Shown piece after piece: positions 61,159 through 64,000 of a stretch of DNA of 64,000 nt; the stretch's first letter is position 1; each line of letters starts with the position of its first letter. The position numbers were made by a program, and so were the translations under genes. The stretch is taken from NCBI GenBank assembly GCA_015522695.1, contig WALT01000002.1:1-64000 (forward strand), given 5' to 3'. The notes under the pieces were generated by a model. It was not told where the DNA came from. It ran no database searches and was given only the letters and a program-made list of their open reading frames with translations. The stretch comes from Nitrososphaerota archaeon. Its GTDB lineage: Archaea > Thermoproteota > Nitrososphaeria > Conexivisphaerales > Conexivisphaeraceae.

Positions 61159-61809
61159 TCAAACCTCCACTATCCTCCCCTTCCTCCCGGCGATCCTGAT
61201 CGCTGCACCCACATCCCTACTTGGTTTACGATGTTCCCTGCTCGTCCGTGACTCATCCACGAATTCCACCACGTAGCCGGAGCTGAGGGCTGATGGGAAC
61301 CTCTCGATTATCCTCATGGCCAGTTCTGGATTTCCGAAGCCTATCCTGATTATCCTCCTCGTCGATCTCAATGCGAGCAGCTTCTCGAGGAGTTCGGCTA
61401 CCTTGTCCGGGCTCGAATAGACATCGGCATGCACGAGCATCCCCTTATAATAGACCGCGATACCTATCCTAACCCCCGGATCTATGCCGACGATGAGCTC
61501 CTCCCTTCCACCCCCGATGGCGGACGATGCTATCATCGCGATATCGATGACGTTATCCCCGCTCAACTCCTCGTAAAGGAGGGTATGACGAGGATTTATG
61601 GATGTGGCTTCCTTCCGTGTGGTCAGCACCACGGCGGAACTTGGTGCCTCCCATGGCAGGGATACCGAGAAGGGAAGCCCAGCTCGCTTGAGCAGCCTAA
61701 TAAAAACGTAGAAGGCCCTGCCATCCACGGTAGCCACGACTATCCTTCTCTTCAGGGGGGTGCCATCGATGTGTGTCGACCTCGAACTTGGATATAAGCG
61801 TTCAATCAC
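61159..61809 (-). CDS. RuvC/RNase H-fold domain protein, uncharacterised
   Basis: A 216-residue protein. The middle has ELIVGIDPGVRIGIAVYYKG followed by MLVHADVYSS, the first two strands of RuvC/YqgF-like RNase H folds with the catalytic-type Asp in IDPG. FVDESRTSREHRKPSRDVGA and AIRIAGRKGRIVEV give the closing part, with acidic residues that could complete the site. The N-terminal 90 residues are unfamiliar. It could be a nuclease or resolvase relative; function not assigned. The start may be internal, and it overlaps the preceding small gene. Confidence 0.6.
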   Translation of the reverse strand: MIERLYPSSRSTHIDGTPLKRRIVVATVDGRAFYVFIRLLKRAGLPFSVSLPWEAPSSAVVLTTRKEATSINPRHTLLYEELSGDNVIDIAMIASSAIGGGREELIVGIDPGVRIGIAVYYKGMLVHADVYSSPDKVAELLEKLLALRSTRRIIRIGFGNPELAMRIIERFPSALSSGYVVEFVDESRTSREHRKPSRDVGAAIRIAGRKGRIVEV

Positions 61810-61993
61810 CCTTATCCTTATCCTTATCCTTATCCGTTTTCCGGATATCGAAGTCGAAAGCTCCAGTCATGCTCGCAACCTGGCCTAGGACCTCCACGAG
61901 CATATTGCCGAAGAACACGTCATCGGCCCAGCTTGCCTTCGGCCTGAACACGACGAGAAACTTGTAGTTGCCAGAACCCTCGCTCATCCGCAT
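61802..61993 (-). CDS. small hypothetical protein with Lys-Asp repeat tail
   Basis: A 63-residue protein: MRMSEGSGNYKFLVVFRPKA then SWADDVFFGNMLVEVLGQVA and a tail KTDKDKDKDKGD. The tail is coded by a hexanucleotide tandem (TTATCC on the plus strand, 61811-61834). The compact beta-alpha core looks like a real small domain. The stop overlaps the RuvC-like frame by 8 nt. Family unknown. Confidence 0.5.
   Translation of the reverse strand: MRMSEGSGNYKFLVVFRPKASWADDVFFGNMLVEVLGQVASMTGAFDFDIRKTDKDKDKDKGD
61811..61834. repeat. hexanucleotide tandem repeat TTATCC
   Basis: Four consecutive TTATCC units on the plus strand, in frame with the Lys-Asp tail of the small minus-strand gene. Slippage in steps of six would change the tail by Lys-Asp pairs without a frameshift. 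Confidence 0.75.
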
Positions 61994-62044
61994 TTCCTAC
62001 ACATCTCAGTATCTTAAAATACTTCCCCCGCTGCACGGGACGAC

Positions 62045-62530
62045 GTGAAGAGCAGGGATCTAGCGCTCGCGGCCTTGATAGCCGGCCTTTACGGAGTTTT
62101 GACGATCGTGCAAGCACCCATGGCCTATGGGCCGGTACAGGTGAGGCTGACCGATGCCTTGCTCCCCACGAGCTTCCACCCGAGCATAGGATTGGCCGGC
62201 GTTATAGGTGTGACGATCGGGAACCTCGTGGCCAACGTGGTCTCGCCATATGGGCTCCCGGATATCATCCTCGGCACGCTGGCAAACCTCATCGTCTCGC
62301 TGGTCGCATATTGGATCGGCATGAGATGGAAGGGGAGGCTGGCCATGATGGTCGCCTGTCTGCAGTCGGCCGTCATAGTCGCATTCATCATCGGATGTTG
62401 TCTACTCTGGCTCATCTATAGGGTCCCGCTGGAGTTCGCATTGCCCTCGGTACTTGTGGGGGAGTTGATCTCAGCTGGGGTGCTGGGCTATCTCGTGTTG
62501 GAGGGGATATCCAAGAGGTTGCGACGCTAG
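62045..62530 (+). CDS. QueT-like membrane transporter
   Basis: A 161-residue protein with five or six hydrophobic segments. Early segments read LALAALIAGLYGVLTIVQAP, VQVRLTDALLPTSFHPSIGL and IGVTIGNLVANVVSPYGLPD; the block with RLTDALLP and GNLVAN is characteristic of the QueT family, proposed substrate-specific (S) components of ECF transporters for queuosine precursors. Archaea may use such proteins for 7-deazaguanine-related precursors. GTG start with CTTAAAATAC about 30 nt upstream. No ECF ATPase gene is in the window. Confidence 0.8.
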   Translation: MKSRDLALAALIAGLYGVLTIVQAPMAYGPVQVRLTDALLPTSFHPSIGLAGVIGVTIGNLVANVVSPYGLPDIILGTLANLIVSLVAYWIGMRWKGRLAMMVACLQSAVIVAFIIGCCLLWLIYRVPLEFALPSVLVGELISAGVLGYLVLEGISKRLRR

Positions 62531-62787
62531 CGCTTCCTCGGGGGCCATCGTGGGCCCTTCCCACCGGCACAGTAGACCACTCCCTTGACCCTCCTCATGA
62601 AGCTCGGACATTGGAAGCATATCAGAAACGGGACCTCGGAACCTAGAACCGGACAGTTTACGGCCTCCCTTTTGAGGGAGGAGATCTTCTTGGCGCTGAG
62701 AACTCCCTTGAGCTGATCTACATATTCCCTCGGTATCCTGAAAGGCTTCTCCTTAACATATACCTTGACCTCGTGGCTCGACGACAC
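62527..62787 (-). CDS. small cysteine-containing hypothetical protein
   Basis: An 86-residue basic protein with cysteines in VNCPVLG, LICFQCPSFM and VYCAGG. The pattern could bind zinc or an Fe-S cluster. The N-terminal half EVKVYVKEKPFRIPREYVDQ looks like a small alpha/beta domain. Its stop overlaps the end of the QueT-like gene by 4 nt, convergently. I do not recognise the family, though the regular C spacing argues for a real gene. Confidence 0.6.
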   Translation of the reverse strand: MSSSHEVKVYVKEKPFRIPREYVDQLKGVLSAKKISSLKREAVNCPVLGSEVPFLICFQCPSFMRRVKGVVYCAGGKGPRWPPRKR

Positions 62788-63416
62788 GGAACATATTCAG
62801 AAGAGGGTAAAGATAAGATTTTGGAAGGGCTTGAAGTCAAGTCCACGATCATGCATGGACCATCTCATGATATCGACTCGATGGGAATAAATCCCATAAC
62901 TTAGAGGACTTCTAGAACTAGGACTAGAACAGGACTCCGAAGGATGATGTACCTTGATGCTCATCTCCAACCTATGGCTTAAAGGAGCAGGCGACCCTTC
63001 GTTAGGTTATTGGAGTGCGCGAGCTCGTAGGTGACGGGTTCATGTGGCAACGCAAATGCTATATGATATGATACGTTTCGCGCTTGGGGGAGGGAACATG
63101 GAGACTCTAAGCGTGGTGGCTGGGGCATCCGCCGATAAGATGAGGAGGACATCATTCGCACAGATGGGGAGACCGTCATGAGGGCTGGCCCAGGGCTGAA
63201 CGGATTTCTCCATGGAAGGCTCGTCGATGGGTCGAAGGTCATCGATGACGATGCGATCGGGGCCAGGATCGACCACGGGAGGATAAATTGAGACGAGATG
63301 AGATGGCTAGGACTATCGAGGAGATCGGGAGATAATGATAGCAAAGAATATATTCATCTAACCTGCCTTCTAAGTCACCTGTCATTATCCCCGTTAGAAT
63401 TGGAGGTGGTGGAACT
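62788..63416. other. 630-nt stretch without an intact gene, probable decayed coding DNA
   Basis: No full-length frame fits. Two plus-strand pieces look coding but are out of frame with each other. ATG at about 63101 opens METLSVVAGASADKMRRTSF and closes within 27 codons. A second frame from about 63150 reads TDGETVMRAGPGLNGFLHGR followed by LVDGSKVIDDDAIG and ends with TGA at about 63291. Together they suggest a frameshifted remnant of an unidentified gene. Near 62910-62935 the words CTAGAAC and TAGGACTAGAAC recur. The promoter and GGAGGTGG ribosome site of the next gene lie at the right end. Confidence 0.4.
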
Positions 63417-64000
63417 ATGAGTGTGCGTGTAGCAATATTAGGACAAGGTCTCGTCGCCACACATTTCGAGGTTGGACTGGAGAGGTTTAAGGCTGGAGAG
63501 ATAGGGGCCCATGGCGTACCGCTGGCCGATAGTATCCTACCCTACAAACCGGAGGATATAGATGTGGTCGTAGCCTATGACGTCGACGAGAAGAAGATCG
63601 GGAGGAACGCGTATGAGGTCGCTAGGGATCTCCTCGACGATGGAAGGGAGATACCGAGGACCCTGAAGGACATCGACGTCAGGATGGGCATACACATGGA
63701 GACCCTGAAGGGGACGCCCTTCAAGGCCAAGGGGCTCGATGATGAGATGAACGTCGAGGAGGCGGTCGATACGCTGATCGACGAATGGAGGAGTAGGAGG
63801 GTCGACGTCGTCGTCAACGTGATAACGACGGAGCATGGAGAACCGCTCGGGACGGCCGAGGCCTTCAGGGAGGCCGTGGCCGGCGGAGGTGCTAACCTGA
63901 GCGCCTCGCACATCTATGCATATGCGTTGGCCGAATACTCGACCAGACATGGGAGCGCCGCCTTCGTGAACGCGATACCCACGCCATTGGCCAACGATGA
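63417..64000 (+). CDS. ino1: inositol-1-phosphate synthase (5' part, cut by window edge)
   Basis: The first 194 codons of an archaeal myo-inositol-1-phosphate synthase. The NAD loop is VAILGQGLVATHFEVGLERF. Then GVPLADSILPYKPEDIDVVV, YDVDEKKIGRNAYEVARDLL, VDVVVNVITTEHGEPLG, GGGANLSASHIYAYALAEYS and FVNAIPTPLAND follow. It converts glucose-6-phosphate to inositol-1-phosphate for inositol lipids or the compatible solute di-inositol phosphate. The ATG follows GGAGGTGG by 7 nt. The frame is open to the last base. Confidence 0.9.
   Translation, partial: MSVRVAILGQGLVATHFEVGLERFKAGEIGAHGVPLADSILPYKPEDIDVVVAYDVDEKKIGRNAYEVARDLLDDGREIPRTLKDIDVRMGIHMETLKGTPFKAKGLDDEMNVEEAVDTLIDEWRSRRVDVVVNVITTEHGEPLGTAEAFREAVAGGGANLSASHIYAYALAEYSTRHGSAAFVNAIPTPLAND

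Noticed and set aside
61012-61276. Plus-strand open frames near 61.0-61.3 kb as genes
   Set aside because: They run antisense through the RuvC-like gene and have no recognisable domain or ribosome binding site.
1-64000. CRISPR arrays, rRNA genes and tRNA genes
   Set aside because: I saw no regularly spaced repeats, no rRNA signature stretches and no complete tRNA cloverleaf, although reading by eye can miss an intron-containing tRNA.

Overview
The window looks like part of a thermophilic archaeal chromosome, most likely from the TACK (Thermoproteota/Korarchaeota-like) group. Support: an eS26 ribosomal protein gene, a DUF1512 protein, Mre11/Rad50, archaeal-type ProS, an archaeal GHMP shikimate kinase, the two-enzyme archaeal entry to the shikimate pathway, archaetidylinositol phosphate synthase plus inositol-1-phosphate synthase, many leaderless genes about 26 nt behind TATA boxes, many GTG/TTG starts, and heavy use of AGG/AGA arginine codons. 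I cannot name the genus from sequence alone.

Layout. (1) 0-1.4 kb: a VapBC toxin-antitoxin pair and a broken second PIN-toxin gene. (2) 1.4-12.3 kb: an AT-richer catabolic block with a two-subunit aconitase-X dehydratase, a three-subunit molybdenum hydroxylase/reductase of the xanthine dehydrogenase family whose FAD subunit carries a 4-hydroxybenzoyl-CoA-reductase-like cysteine loop, and a complete branched-chain-amino-acid-type ABC importer. It ends at a relic of a virus/plasmid D5-type primase (12.5-12.7 kb). (3) 12.7-37.8 kb: GC-richer core genes, including mre11-rad50, a major facilitator transporter, nucleoside hydrolase, mobB, pyrD, a U32-family protein, inositol-lipid synthase, a MacB-like ABC exporter with a large surface protein, a GC-rich structured RNA candidate (28.2-28.6 kb), an SSB-type OB-fold protein, prs, mrp, eS26, a PfkB kinase, proS, a P-type ATPase and trmI. 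(4) 37.8-43.8 kb: thrB-thrC-hom-aspartate kinase, then a TIGR00300-type (LOR/SDH-like) gene whose 3' end has been replaced by a short hairpin-bearing insertion. (5) 43.8-49.7 kb, minus strand: Nudix, DUF1512, cysS, a GltD-like flavoprotein, a membrane glycosyltransferase and a macro-domain protein. (6) 49.8-60.4 kb: a long plus-strand cluster with a second aspartate kinase, ASA dehydrogenase, ADH synthase, dehydroquinate synthase II, aroD, a CBS protein, aroE, shikimate kinase, aroA, aroC, and a chorismate mutase fused to an aminotransferase-like domain that has lost its PLP lysine. (7) 60.4-64 kb: a HIT protein, a RuvC-like protein, a QueT-like transporter, small orphans, a decayed stretch and the 5' part of inositol-1-phosphate synthase.

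How they fit. Aspartate kinase and ASA dehydrogenase in region 6 make aspartate semialdehyde, which the adjacent ADH synthase uses to start aromatic biosynthesis; the region 4 kinase and hom-thrB-thrC lead to threonine. The MobB protein could support the molybdoenzyme of region 2. The most unusual items are the uncharacterised catabolic block, the pseudo-aminotransferase fused to chorismate mutase, the GC-rich structured RNA candidate, and a family of small hairpin insertions, one of which rewrote the end of a metabolic gene.
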